Shown: one piece after another, positions 13,801 to 24,900 of the stretch
How positions within the stretch are numbered: the stretch's first letter is position 1
Layout: each line of letters opens with the position of its first letter
Assembly (NCBI GenBank): GCA_009617715.1
Contig: VTFK01000176.1
Location: 62,001 to 126,000, forward strand
DNA: 64,000 nt
From: Plectrocnemia conspersa
Lineage: Eukaryota; Arthropoda; Insecta; Trichoptera; Polycentropodidae
Direction of reading: 5' to 3'
Made by a program: the position numbers and the translations under genes
The notes under the pieces: generated by a model
The model's input: only the letters and a program-made list of their open reading frames with translations
Database searches by the model: none
What the model was told of the DNA's origin: nothing

Positions 13801-13872
13801 CTGGGCCCCTCGAGCGGCGCCGTTGCGGGCGTCCCCGGCGCCTGCGCCCCCGCCGCGCTCCGCCAGCACCAT
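1858..13872 (-). CDS. CoREST: CoREST (REST corepressor), ELM2-SANT1-coiled coil-SANT2 scaffold of the LSD1/HDAC complex
   Basis: Nuclear corepressor scaffold that joins HDAC1/2 (ELM2-SANT1) to the demethylase LSD1 (linker and SANT2). Exons in transcript order: 13,872-13,757; 13,590-13,453; 13,364-13,150; 11,605-11,435; 5,700-5,591; 5,393-5,099; 4,289-4,139; 3,941-3,735; 3,666-3,563; 1,956-1,858. All junctions are GT-AG and in phase after exon 1; about 534 residues. ELM2 lies near residues 39-100 (VGRDYQAV), SANT1 near 102-156 ([16 protein letters not shown]), then [18 protein letters not shown], a Cys-pair module (CX2C-X15-CX2C, WCTACG...LCTAC), a coiled coil ([19 protein letters not shown]) and SANT2 (residues about 380-430, [12 protein letters not shown]). 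The start ATG has a GCCGCCATGG context and begins MVLAER, but that frame meets the downstream frame only if one base is removed from a 4-base C run at 13,806-13,809. Optional exon candidate at 8,616-8,663. Family assignment is secure. Confidence 0.95.
3180..3555. mobile_element. Pogo-like MITE (short copy) at a CoREST splice donor
   Basis: Flanked by TA (3,178-3,179 and 3,556-3,557). Termini are inverted repeats, CCGTCTTTTTCCGAAAATAA on both sides, followed by further matching blocks. The interior is a deleted version of the longer copy at 37,888-38,777, so this is a non-autonomous derivative. Its right end lies 7 nt inside the CoREST intron that starts at 3,562, so element and target sequence lie directly at the donor site (AAG|GTATAT). 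Confidence 0.85.
6050..7180. repeat. Two-copy tandem duplication, unit about 550-575 bp
   Basis: Blocks from about 6,075-6,600 recur in the same order at about 6,625-7,165: for example ATTGAAGGCATG (6,079) versus ATTGAAGACATG (6,628), AAGCGATTCAATAATTCAAA in both, and CAGGCCGCTGACGCA at about 6,567 and 7,141. Offsets vary from 549 to 574 bp because of indels. The GCCGCTGACGC block also resembles units of the array at 39,160-40,410, so one family has copies in both genes' introns. Confidence 0.75.
8616..8663 (-). other. CoREST: Candidate 48-nt cassette exon of CoREST
   Basis: In a GC-rich island inside an AT-rich 5.7 kb intron, the minus strand has an acceptor TTTGCAG, exactly 16 open codons ([16 protein letters not shown]) and a donor CAG|GTGGGT. 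Both flanking CoREST junctions are phase 0, so the block can be inserted or skipped without shifting the frame. A second in-frame acceptor 60 nt upstream (GGGTAGCAG) would give a 108-nt version, also open. It would sit between the DADEK end of exon 4 and the Cys-pair module. No transcript evidence is available here. Confidence 0.5.
12344..12552. mobile_element. TTAA MITE, family A, degraded copy
   Basis: Starts at a TTAA and continues CCCCTTCCCAGTCATGCATG; ends near AAAGTGCTGTGACCGGG, an imperfect inverted match. Same ends and interior (TGTGAATTCNCATCT block) as copies at 17,662-17,878 and 42,129-42,313. TTAA targeting and CC-ended termini are piggyBac-like; no coding capacity. Confidence 0.7.
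12546..12770 (-). repeat. Dispersed repeat, family D (GGTCAGAAT modules)
   Basis: Contains GGTCAAATATCAGAATAAAT-like modules and, inverted, the diagnostic block GTTCACTGTTCTGACCAACG seen again near 20,590, 21,665, 58,490 and 58,600. Part of a non-autonomous family discussed at 20,372-21,890. Confidence 0.65.
13365..13452 (-). repeat. Simple pyrimidine repeat filling a short CoREST intron
   Basis: The 88-nt intron between the ELM2 and SANT1 exons is largely a (TGTCTC)n-like pyrimidine array on the coding strand running to the acceptor CGTTACAG. It doubles as an extended polypyrimidine tract and is a likely length-variable microsatellite. Confidence 0.8.
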
Positions 13873-14070
13873 GGCGGCCGAGCGACGCAACGCGACGCAG
13901 CGGAAGGCAGCTGAAGGCAACGCAGCACGCGACGCTCCGACGCTCCGACCAGAGCCGCCGATCCTCCGCGGACGAAAGTCGAGAAGCTCCTGCCCGCGCC
14001 TGTACCGCTGCGAGCTTAGCGCCGATCCGAAACTTAGCCCTTACCAAAACGCTATTTACTATCCATAGAC
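13700..14070 (-). promoter_or_regulatory. CpG-rich start region of CoREST
   Basis: A sharply GC- and CpG-rich block covers exon 1 and about 200 bp upstream of the ATG, in otherwise AT-rich DNA. This is consistent with the 5' UTR and core promoter. No TATA box is evident and the transcription start cannot be placed from sequence alone. Confidence 0.5.
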
Positions 14071-14383
14071 TACATCGACACGCAAAAAACAATTTGATTT
14101 ACTTTTGCTCAAACAACCAACAGCAGGCGCCTTTTAGCTCATTCGACAGCTCCCGGGATATCATTTAAGGAGCGGCAAGTGGAAGCATTTGCCACCACCC
14201 CCCTGAATTTGGTCAGAAAAATGTATGAAATCATTTTTTTATCTCTTAATATCTAATCAAATTTAAGTTAAAGAGCGTTCTCGTTGCGATGGCGCCGACA
14301 CAATTTTATTGCTTTTGTCATAGATTCTAAACATGGACCCCCTTGAATTTGGTCAGAAAATGCATGTCATATTACTATGAATC

Positions 14384-14707
14384 TTAACCTTTTGAGCGCT
14401 ATTGCCGTATATAAGGTAGTCGATCTTTCGCTGTTTTGAAGTAACCCAGATACTTATATATTTACATATATAACGGAATAAATAAGAAATATAATATATT
14501 TTTTTTTATTTAATCCAAATGATTTTTATAGAAAATAGAAAATAGAAAATAGAAGAAAAGAGTGTTAAAATAAATTATCAAAACATACTTGTACAAAAAA
14601 GTAGTAAAATAAAGCAAAGCAATAAAACGTTGAGAATCACTGATTTATTCTATACTTTACTATAAATGCAATATAAAATAATAATAACTCACTACTCAAA
14701 GGATTAA
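14384..14707. mobile_element. TTAA MITE, family B, complete copy (about 316 bp)
   Basis: Bounded by TTAA on both sides (14,384-14,387 and 14,704-14,707). Left end CCTTTTGAGCGCTATTGCCG; right end, read inverted, CCTTTGAGTAGTGAG. Family ends recur at 18,185, 24,463, 29,257 (inverted) and 37,679. Non-coding; piggyBac-like target choice. Confidence 0.8.
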
Positions 14708-16779
14708 TGAAATATTAGAAAACCGACTACTGATTGGACAAGTTTTGCCCCCTCCCCCCTTGAAAAGGTTGAAATGACGGCTCTGAACAAGCACTCGCAG
14801 AGTGATTAGTTTCTCTATGTGAACAATAAACAACGAAAATAATGGATAAATAGAGATAAGATTTTCATCATCGCAATACAATGTTCTATGTTTGATTGGG
14901 TTTAGAAAGAGTAATATACTGAAATTCCACAGTAAAAGCTACCTTCGATGGCTGGCAGAAACATTGCGAAATTATATTCAATGATAAATTATATTCTACT
15001 AATCACATTGATAAAGATCTTTGCTTCATGTCTAGACTTGTTTAGACTCGAGTTTAAACATATCTGCTCAAGTTATGTTTGCAATTTAGCGAAATGTTAT
15101 ATGAAACTCGACAAATAAATATCCTAGAGTCAATAAATATTGAAGTCGAATCTCATTCCGAAAGGTTAACATCACCAACGAACGATCAACATGTAAAGAA
15201 TGATAAACAAGCTTAGATAAAAAATAATTCATAGAAACAATTCAAATAAGAAAAAAAACAGAACCTTTGTTTGTGAAAAAATGAAAATTTGCAGATATTG
15301 TTGAATAAATCACATTTGTGTGACAGCATAATGTTCGAGTATGATCTTAAAAAGAACATATCATCTCTATTATTAAATGAATAGAACGGAGAACCAGCTA
15401 TAATAATATGACGACGATTCTTAATGAGTGTGCTGATAAATTGTATATAAAATATTGAAAAAGTTTCTCGAATGACGAAAAGTATCGACTGATTAAGGAA
15501 AAACCTATAATTATACTATATAGGCTGATACGATTAACTTTAGCGACGCGACGGAAGGACGTATCTTGTTAACTACAACTCACATTTCACAACATGTCTC
15601 GTTACCGATACATCACCACACATTAACCAAAATACTAACCATGTCTTCGTTTCGATAACATAATATTGATTTGATATAATTTAGGATGAACAAAGCGTCG
15701 CGTGCACGTTTTGTCGACGCGGAAACCACTGATCTACTGGCTCCATTCAGCGTCCGCACCTACTGAAACGCCTTTCAGACCCGATCCTTTTCGCCCTGCT
15801 GCATCGACACGAAAGTGTGGTGATTGTGGAAATGTAACGTGCAAAATTTTCAGCAAAAATTAAACCGAATACAAAATAATTTTTTTAGAAATATATTGAA
15901 AGTTTATAAAAATGCACTAAACAATTCTTTGTCACTCAAACAAGTCACCGACCTATTCCAGTATTCTATTGTGTTGGTATGAAAGTAAAGTACTATTAAT
16001 CGATTGCTAAAAAACAAATATTGATTTAAAAATCGATTTATATATATGGGGTATTCGGTATTGAGAATATGTTTTTAATAGAAATGCAACTTAATACGTG
16101 TTACTTGTTGAAACCAACCGATGATATTGAGTTCGCCTTTAATATTCTGATTGAAGAATATTTTTATAGCAATGACACCTCGTTGATTTCGCCCTCAATG
16201 TTCATATGGTAACCCTGAATAAAACAAATTGCGATTAATTTAACCATAACTGATTTATATTATATGTTAACATTTAATTAATTATCTTTACACTTTCTAA
16301 ATCCATAGACAAACACAAGGCAATATTGCGAAATTGGACGATCTATTTACATACACGTCATTCGTATGAGATTTAAAATGATTGAAACTTTTATGCGTTT
16401 TGTAGAAATTTAAAAATGAAGGACGTTAGCTGGTCGAGCCGATTTGAGATTTGAGATTTGGGATGAGATGTCAGTTGATCAATTTGAAGCGGCGATTATT
16501 GCCGCTCGACGATCGAAAATATAACTGTATAACGGTAGATTTATCCTAAATAAATCGGCGCGATTCCTATTTTATCGACCGAACGCGACCGGAGAGCGAG
16601 CGCACAAGATAAGAAGTCAATCGAAGATATGTCGCTTAAGTTAATGTCGATTATCTGTCAATGCAGTCGATCGATTTGATCAAAGTTTAGCCATTTATAT
16701 TTGAAAGAATAATTAGAGGTTGGATAAAGTAATATTTTGTCGAGATTATTGATGAATTTTGGTGAAAATCGTATATCGT

Positions 16780-16991
16780 TGCGGGTACAGACGCGCGCAG
16801 GAGTCGGAAGGCGAGGAGGTGCGCGGGGCGGGGTTTGTCGAAAATAAACGTCTCGTGGGAGACGAGGTCTAAATTTAGGTCGGCAGTCGACGCTCGCGAG
16901 GCTGTCTCTAACCTCTCTCCCCGACTGATACAACAAACGTCTGCCCCGCGTTCGACGAGGGCGGCGCCATCGCTCCATCAATTATGTAAGT
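16780..16991 (+). promoter_or_regulatory. Isolated CpG-rich patch ending in a strong splice donor
   Basis: GC- and CpG-rich for about 200 bp, then TCAATTAT|GTAAGTCG, a good plus-strand donor. Dph6's first coding exon is preceded by a good acceptor (GGTTTCGTTTCAG, ending 21,963), so this could be a non-coding first exon and promoter of Dph6 with a 5 kb intron. A separate non-coding transcript or an alternative CoREST promoter on the other strand are also possible. Confidence 0.35.
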
Positions 16992-17661
16992 CGTTCGTTC
17001 GAAAAGTGCATTGTTTTTTATGTAATGTAATAATATTCGTATATCGAAAATAATCGAAAAGTGCGTTGATTCGTCTCAGCTGTCCGCCATTTTCTCGTTT
17101 CGGATTCGTTTTTTTAAAAATAAATTATCGCCCTACAAAAACTATGTATTGTAAATAGTACAAAATGCTCACTTGAATGAACCACAATCGCTATATTAGG
17201 CAATACGTTTAGAAATCTATTATTGATATTTCGCTTAGTTACTAAGAGAGTGTGAAAATTCCCTTATCAGTGATCCCATAAGGTTTTGCAGATTTTTTTG
17301 GCAACGCAGGCAATAGACCTTCCGATGGTCGAAATGTAGGTCTAAACAAGTACATCCATAATATTCAGATTTCTACTAATTTAATCCAACAATTAAATTT
17401 AAATTAAAACAATAATTTTAAATAAAACAAAAGTTAACCTTTAAAAATTATTTTCAGAAGAAGAGAAACGTTGATTCAAAATTGTATGTGGAAAGAAAAA
17501 TATTCATTTACTTTGTACAGCAACAACTAGCTCTTTTTAAAAAGTATAATTTAAACAATTTCAACTATATAATTGGAAACTAAATTCTACGGATCCTGAT
17601 AGAGATGAGGCTAGTTACTTTATTTAACACAAAATTTCAAAGGGCTTTTAGAGTGAATTTA

Positions 17662-17878
17662 TTAACCTCTTTCCAATCATGCCCGAGTTAACTCTGAAAT
17701 TTGTATTTTGTGAATTCTCATCTCAAAAATCCTCAAATTTCTCGAGAAAATGATCATAGCCCGTTTTGTTAAAAATTAAATTTGTATGAATATTTTAAAT
17801 GTATAACAACGGCAGCATATATAAGTTTTGAGTTATTTTTAAAAAAGTACTGTGACTGGAAAGCAGTAAACTGCATTA
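17662..17878. mobile_element. TTAA MITE, family A
   Basis: Left TTAA then CCTCTTTCCAATCATGCCCG; right end GTACTGTGACTGGAAAGCAG, the inverted counterpart. Closely similar inside to the copies at 12,344 and 42,129. Confidence 0.75.
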
Positions 17879-20371
17879 ATGAACCTTTTCAAATGCATAA
17901 GCTTATCTGGAAAAACAATTACAAGACACAAATGATATTTTACAAAATTTATTGAAAGAAATGTATGCAAGTATGAAAGATTTTTTCTGTAATGGATTAT
18001 TACAAATCAGGACATCATGAAAACTTATATTTAATTCTTCACATTTCAAACAGTGACTTACATCATCATTTTAAAGAAATGATAGTGCTTTCATTCATCT
18101 CATTAATTGTTTGTTTTTAATAAAATATCTTATATATGGTTAAGCGATTTATTTTCTCCTCAACTCTTTTTTATTACTATTTTATTAACCCTTTGAGTAG
18201 TGAGTTAATTTATAAACATTTGTTAATTTGTTTGAGTTGACGAATGCCTAAATGACATCCCTGCGATAAGCTTTAGTACAAAAAATTCACTAACTGTCGT
18301 GTTTCATCTTTTCTTAAATATGGAAATTTATATATCATATAATATATTTGTTTTTGACAACTGACGCAAGCCAAGGCTTATTCGGCATACTTTCATGAAT
18401 CTACAAATAATTTTTATATTAATTATAAAATAAATCTACAAAATAAAAAAAATATTTAGATTTATTTACAACTAATTAGCAACTGAGGATTTTACTTGTT
18501 TTTACAAGTTGGTGATTTATCAAACGTATTTTTTAGGGACACGCTGTACCAGTCACTTTGACTGGTGCTGGTATAAGTAGCCATAATAAAAAAATTATTT
18601 ATTTCTAATAAAACAGACAAAATTAAATTCATATTAATAGAAATTAAATTTATAGTACGAATTTTAAAGATAAAAAGTAAAACCGATCATTTTGATTGAT
18701 CCGGTAGTTCTAGTGTTGAAAAATATCCGTGTCTGGAACAATATTCACATTTATTACATTTTCCAAATCTCCCAATAGTTTAGATGGAAGGATTTTAACC
18801 ATTATTTGTCTGGAATCATAGTGAAGTGAAGTATTCCTTGTTAGAGAGAATTTAGAGGAAATTTCTTGTGCTTTCTCTTAGGATACAATTCAATGAAACA
18901 CTTTGAAATTACTGAAAAGTAGTTTCGACAATCCATATTTACCTTCGGGCAGTAGAGTGCCTTAAAAAGTCGCGATTACATCCCTTATTCTTGACCTTCG
19001 TGACCGGGACGTTAACGCTCGCCAGACACAAGGTTTTTGCTATTTTTTTGGTAGCTGCGAGAAGCTGGATTAATTTATACAGAATAGTGCACAACTAATT
19101 TTTTAATTTATAAAACATGTTGTGCTCTTTTGCAATAAAAATATATGTGTTTGTACGTATATGATTGTATGCTTGAATATGAGCTGATGTATATGCATCT
19201 ATGCATCTAATGTTTGAATAACTTATATATAACGGGTAATCATGACGCATTAAGGAAACTTGTCGTCACGATTTTCATAGTCAGATTTCTAATAAATAAA
19301 TAAAAAGTATAAAATTACATTTGTAAACATGCTACAGCAGTGTTGATTCTTTTCCTTTAAAATTATATTATCCATTTCATTTCATTTTTATAAAACGTTA
19401 TAAAATCTACGTTTAAATCGATGAATTTTTAAAATACATGAAAATATTTTTTAATATACTGTTTAGTCTTTTAATCTGCGATTTGTTTGAATTTTTTTAC
19501 ACACTGTTATATTATGGGTTTCAATAATGCAATTCATTTTATGTAACTAAATAACTCTAACAATATCTACCAAACAAGATATTACGACACATTCATATTT
19601 TGACGAATGTGTTTGTACATCAACTGGAAAGTTTCTAAAGCAGTTTGCAGATTCACCGAGTCTTTAAAATGTTGTAGAAAGAAAAGATTAAAGATATTTT
19701 ATTTTTATTTTTTATTACAATTCTGACTTGGCAGGTTTCATAACATAACAATGAAAGCTATCGTTTCTTTGCAAGATTCTGTCGAATCTACTCCGACAAG
19801 TATGATTTCCACATCCACGAAACGTACGGACATAAGTACTTAGACATTATAAACTTGATTTTCATTAGTGTTATTATAATATAACGAATTGTTTGTTCTT
19901 AATGATATGAATCTGGTGTTGCATCAGCAATAATTGAAATATAATTGTCGTTATCACTTTCTAGACGATTGCGTTTTGTACAAACACATATTAACACTTA
20001 GTAGGTCCGACATTTATTAATAAGTATTTCAGCGACTGCGTTATCAACCGCATGTTTGTAAGTGTTTGCCAATGATATCTGAAAGCTGGACCGTGCACAA
20101 AGAATTTTATTGTATTCAAACAACCCTATTGCGTTATAAGCTCGTTAAAACTGACAGGTTTGCTTTATTTTGGTTACTTTGCTGAATATTTATTTTTGTA
20201 CAATGGATAATAAATTATATTTTTAACCTTGTCAAGATTTTGTTCAACACATACACAGTTTAACTTTTAGACATAAATTAAATACCAGATTGTGATGAAT
20301 ATGAGAAATCGGAGCAGCTTAATTTTTAAAAATAATATTTTATATTTTCGTTAATATCTATGGTTTGTATT

Positions 20372-20880
20372 TTTCGGGTCAATATAAAAGGCCGGAATAA
20401 ATATTAGATGGTCAGAATTTATATTAAATGGTAAGAATTATTTTGACTTGGTCAGAATCATTTTTTTCAGTCCGTAATAAAGATTGGTACAACTGAATCG
20501 ATCTGTCATTTGCATATCGGCAGTTCGTTCCAAATACCTTTGCGTCTTACATATAATTAAATAGATTAGTTGAGAGTTATTCATGGGGTGTTCACTGTTC
20601 TGACCAACGCTCCTGAGCACCTAACCTGTCCTACAGTTTAGATGTAAGTGATATATTTTATAAAATATTTCTAAAATAAATTATTTATTGCCCATTCATA
20701 TTTATAATATTTTAAATTGTAAGAATTATTTTAAAAGATGGTCAGAATCACTTTTTCCAGTCAGTATTTATTACACTTAATTGATCAGTATTTATATTAT
20801 ATGATCTGAATCAGTTTTATGTTGACATATGGTCAGCATCATAATATGTGGTCATTATGAAGGTGTTTTAGGGTCAAGTT
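20372..20880. repeat. Family D element with iterated GGTCAGAAT terminal modules
   Basis: The left part carries about five modules roughly 20 bp apart (GGTCAATAT, GCCGGAATAAAT, GGTCAGAATTTATAT, GGTAAGAATTATT, GGTCAGAATC). The centre has the GTTCACTGTTCTGACCAACG block, and further GGTCAGAATC/GGTCAGCATC modules follow to about 20,880. Non-coding. A second copy at 21,640-21,890 shows the modules inverted at its right end. Confidence 0.6.
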
Positions 20881-20989
20881 GCTTAGTTTGGCTCGCAAAC
20901 AAAAATATCATTGGGGGGCATTCCCCCCTCCCTTGAATTTGGCCAAAAAATGCATGTTATTTAATTAAATTTTTCAAAGAAAAACTGAA

Positions 20990-21540
20990 AAAAATTCATT
21001 TCAGTGAAATTATATCAGAATACATTTTCACCGGTAGATATATATTTTTACCAGTGAAAATATAATTTATCTGGCAGGTACTACTAAAATCGTATAAATT
21101 CAACTTTATCATATTTAGTAATATATACATTTATATACTTATCATTATTTATTTACATACCATGTTACAGTGAATGTATAATCAGAAAAGTTATATTTTC
21201 ACTAGTGAATTTCAAATATATTTTTACCAGTAGATATATATTTCTACTAGCGAAAGTATAATTGAACTGACACTAAAATTATATGTTGCTCTAAAATGTC
21301 CATGAAACTCAATTCAACAGTTTCGAAACGTCCATTTGCTGTTCAAACCCAAACCTAACCTTATGCATGTTCTAAAGCTAATTATAGTTTTAGAATTTTC
21401 ATTTGTTCAAGTCCATAATACAAACTAAGCAAACTCATCTCTCAGGGGAAAATAAGCGGAAGAAGAAGAAATACAGACAGTCGTCGCATATTGCATATTG
21501 CTCCATAGCTTATCTACACTTCGATATTACACTATTTTAA
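20990..21540 (-). repeat. Dispersed repeat, family E (inverted copy)
   Basis: Shares, in opposite orientation, long blocks with 25,440-26,320 and 61,540-62,440: the CTATGGAGCAATATGCGAGA block, TTATTTTCCCCTGA, the AACTATAATTAGCTTTAGAA block, and repeated short TTTCACTGGTAGATATAT motifs. No coding frame survives. Confidence 0.65.
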
Positions 21541-21639
21541 AAATATGAGAAAGACAAGTATGGTTTCCGCCGCCGCTCTGTCGTTATTCCCGCTTCGTTC
21601 GTCGTGCTGAATATCTTCACATCCTACATACAATTAAAT

Positions 21640-21890
21640 TGATTCATTGAGAATTATTCATGGGGTGTTCACTGTTCTGACCAACATTCGCTCGTACTTA
21701 ACCTTTTCAACAGTTTGAGTGCGAGCTAGATATTTTATAAGATATATATAAAATAAATAATTTATTGCCTATTTATATTTATAAATGTTATAATATTTTT
21801 TTTGATCACATCATCGTCCTATATTTTTATTCTAACCATTTGCTATAAATATTGACCATTAAATATATATTAAAATACTAGAATTTTTTT
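21640..21890. repeat. Second family D copy just upstream of Dph6
   Basis: Contains the GTTCACTGTTCTGACCAACA block and, at its right end, modules in inverted orientation (ATTCTAACCAT, ATTGACCATTAAATAT). It ends about 100 bp before the Dph6 start codon, so it lies within the presumed 5' intron or promoter region. Confidence 0.55.
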
Positions 21891-21985
21891 TATGTTGATT
21901 GTACGATCATATTTACATAAGGTTACGCCTGTTTAATTCATTGGTTCGTTTGGTTTCGTTTCAGTTATTGATAGACACTTGCAAA

Positions 21986-24900
21986 ATGAAGGTCGTCGGG
22001 CTAATAAGCGGAGGCAAAGACAGTTGTTATAATATGATGCAGTGTATAGCCGCCGGTCACGAGATTGTAGCGCTGGCTAATATAGCGCCCACTGGAAAAG
22101 GTATGTCTAAAAAGTATTCCATGTTTTACTGTTCTTTATTTTCTTATCAACTACACATTTTCTGTTAGGAAAGTTTATGATTTAAACGACGTATATATTT
22201 AGACAGTGATACATTGTTTCATATCTAATTATTGTAATATACCACTCACTGTCGAGATATGTAGATGCAATGTTTGTCAGCGTTAGTTATCATTGTTTAT
22301 TTACAGACGAGCTAGACAGCTATATGTACCAAACGGTAGGACACCAAGGAATCGAAATGATCGCTGAAGCTATGCAATTACCCTTATTCCGCAGACGGAC
22401 CAAAGGAAACGCCCTGGAAAAAGGACGGTTGTATCAAAAGACGGAGAATGACGAGGTGGAAGATCTATACGAATTATTAAAAACTGTTAAGGTATCTTCT
22501 ATATATTTTTTTTGTTCTCAATTGTATCATATCTCATTAAATTACTTTCATCTGAGAAGCAATGAATTTAACATGAGAGAAGCGTTTATCTCTAGTCAAT
22601 GCCTATCATATTTGTGACTTATAGGGCTTTCAATACCTGTTCATTGTACTTAACTAAGTAAAACATATTTTCCAGATCTCATAAAGACACTGCAAATATA
22701 TATTTTAAAACTAATGCCATGAAAGTAAAATGACATCTATTTTGTAGTATTATAATTTATATTTTTTTCTACGATAGGAAACAATACATATCCAAGGAGT
22801 ATCAGTCGGTGCGATATTGTCCGATTATCAGAGGGTCCGAGTTGAAAATGTGTAAGTTCTGATTCATCACCACTTATAAATAAATCAACTTTGAAATTAA
22901 TAGTCCAATTTGTCTCTGTCCAGGTGCAGCAGATTAAATCTCGTATCTTTGGCTTACTTGTGGCGACGGGACCAAACAGAGCTGTTACAAGAAATGATCA
23001 ATTGCCAAGTCTTCGCCATAGTAATAAAGGCAAGCGCTCAATTAAGATTTAATTACGTCGTCCGCGTGATTGATGGTCTGACTTGTATTTTTCGAAAACA
23101 GGTTGCAGCTTTGGGCTTAGAACCGAACGTTTTAGGAAAACCGCTGTGGGCTCTGCAGCCGCAGTTGCTACGCGCTAAAGAAAAATTTGGATTGAACGTT
23201 TGCGGCGAAGGCGGAGAATACGAAACTTTTACGTTGGACTGTCCACTTTTTAAGAGCAGAATAGTTGTGTGAGTAGTTTTGAATATCGTTTTAATTGTTG
23301 TGCTTTATTATTTAAAATATGTTTTTATTCTTACGGTTTCTGTTTTGATGCCATATTTTCCTTGCCCTTCTTTTTTCTTACCTCTATTGTGTAGTTATTG
23401 CCTTATAAGTGAGTTCTTGAGTATTATTCCAAGCTGCTTTTTGTATGTCCTTAAAGTAAGTAATATTCAACTTCTTCCTTGAGTTGTTGTTTGGTTTTTA
23501 ATTGTATATTGTATTGTATACCTATGACCCGTTTGATGATTTGAAGTGACCCATTTCAGTTCTGCAAATATCATTTTTTCAATGTGTTAAGATGTCACGA
23601 CTAGGCCACATATATGGTTGTTAGGACCAAAAATATTCACTGACCCAAATAGTCTTTAATAGTCACATATTAATTATTTTGACCCGCAGCCAAAAAAGGT
23701 TGCCGATACATGGTATAGGGTGTCCCAAAATTAACGCAAGATTTGAATTAAATAGAAAACACATTTTTTAGTCTTTATATTGTTATTTTTTTATTGAATC
23801 ATAAAGTACATAGGATAGGATTATTTATGATTATTATTTATGTTTACTAACCCTAAACTCTCAGCTGTCAACATTTACTTCATAAATGACGGCAAATTCA
23901 AATCTTGCGTTAATTTTGGGACATCCTTTACATTCAACTTAGTGTTGTTTTTCAGTTCTACTAGGAAACTTTCCCAATCTGTCACTAAAGGTCAAAATTA
24001 CTGTTGAATGATCAGAACTCAACTCAAGCCTCTCTACTTTATCCAAGTAGTTGTTTGCCACCTTTCTGGAATTTTTTAGGACCAGTGGACCAGTAGGTTG
24101 GTTCACTTATTGCATTTCTAAGTTCTTTGCCTTTTGTAGTGGTTAATCTTGATCCCCATTCTCTGTGTTTAGCATTGAAATCCCCTCCCACGGTGTATCT
24201 TTCACTGATATGCTTTAGGACATTCAAATATATTTTTTTAATTGTACTTTAGCAGGCAATATACAGCTAAATTCCTTGGCAGTATTATAGTACTACCAAC
24301 CCTGATTCACTGTAAATGCAGTATGCCCGATTTCGCTGCATTCATCTGTAATTTGGCACAATAGCTACTTACAACAAGTAAAAAAATATGAGATCGGAAC
24401 ATATGTAAAAATTCCCAATTCAAAATGGCGGCTATTATACAGAAGTGGCTAATATTGGCGTGTTAATCTTTTGATCGGTGTTGCCGTACATGTATTGTGG
24501 TAGATCTTTCACTGTTTTGAGGTACCCCAGATAGTAATATATTATATTTACATATATAACTCAAGAAATAATAAATTAAAAATATTATATTTATATAATA
24601 TTTTTTTTAAATTTGATTTACCGCTTAAAGAGTGAGTTAATTTGATGTATTTTTGTATAATGGTTTCTGTTGTTAATTATTTATTGTTATTTTATATTGC
24701 ATTGCTAGTAAATTATAGAAAAATATCAGTGTTTCTCAACGTTTTATTGCTTTGATTTATTTTATTACTTTTTTGTATATTAGTATGTTTTAATAATTTA
24801 TTATTAAATTTCGTTACACATTTTAGGCTTTTGTTGTTTTTTTTTTTATATCAATTCAGATGCTTTCAATATATTTATAAAATTAATATAAAATATTTTT

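Larger units (their letters stand above)
14708..20371. other. Divergent CoREST/Dph6 spacer, no gene seen
   Basis: AT-rich. Items inside: a GC-richer patch at about 15,700-15,830, a CpG-rich patch at 16,780-16,991, a family A MITE at 17,662, and a family B end with its TTAA at 18,185. Elsewhere I find no conserved protein frame. Confidence 0.6.

Noticed and set aside
13611..14168. ORFs around CoREST exons 1-2, including a 327-residue minus frame
   Set aside because: They read through introns or shadow the real ELM2 exon; the spliced model fits the family and phases.
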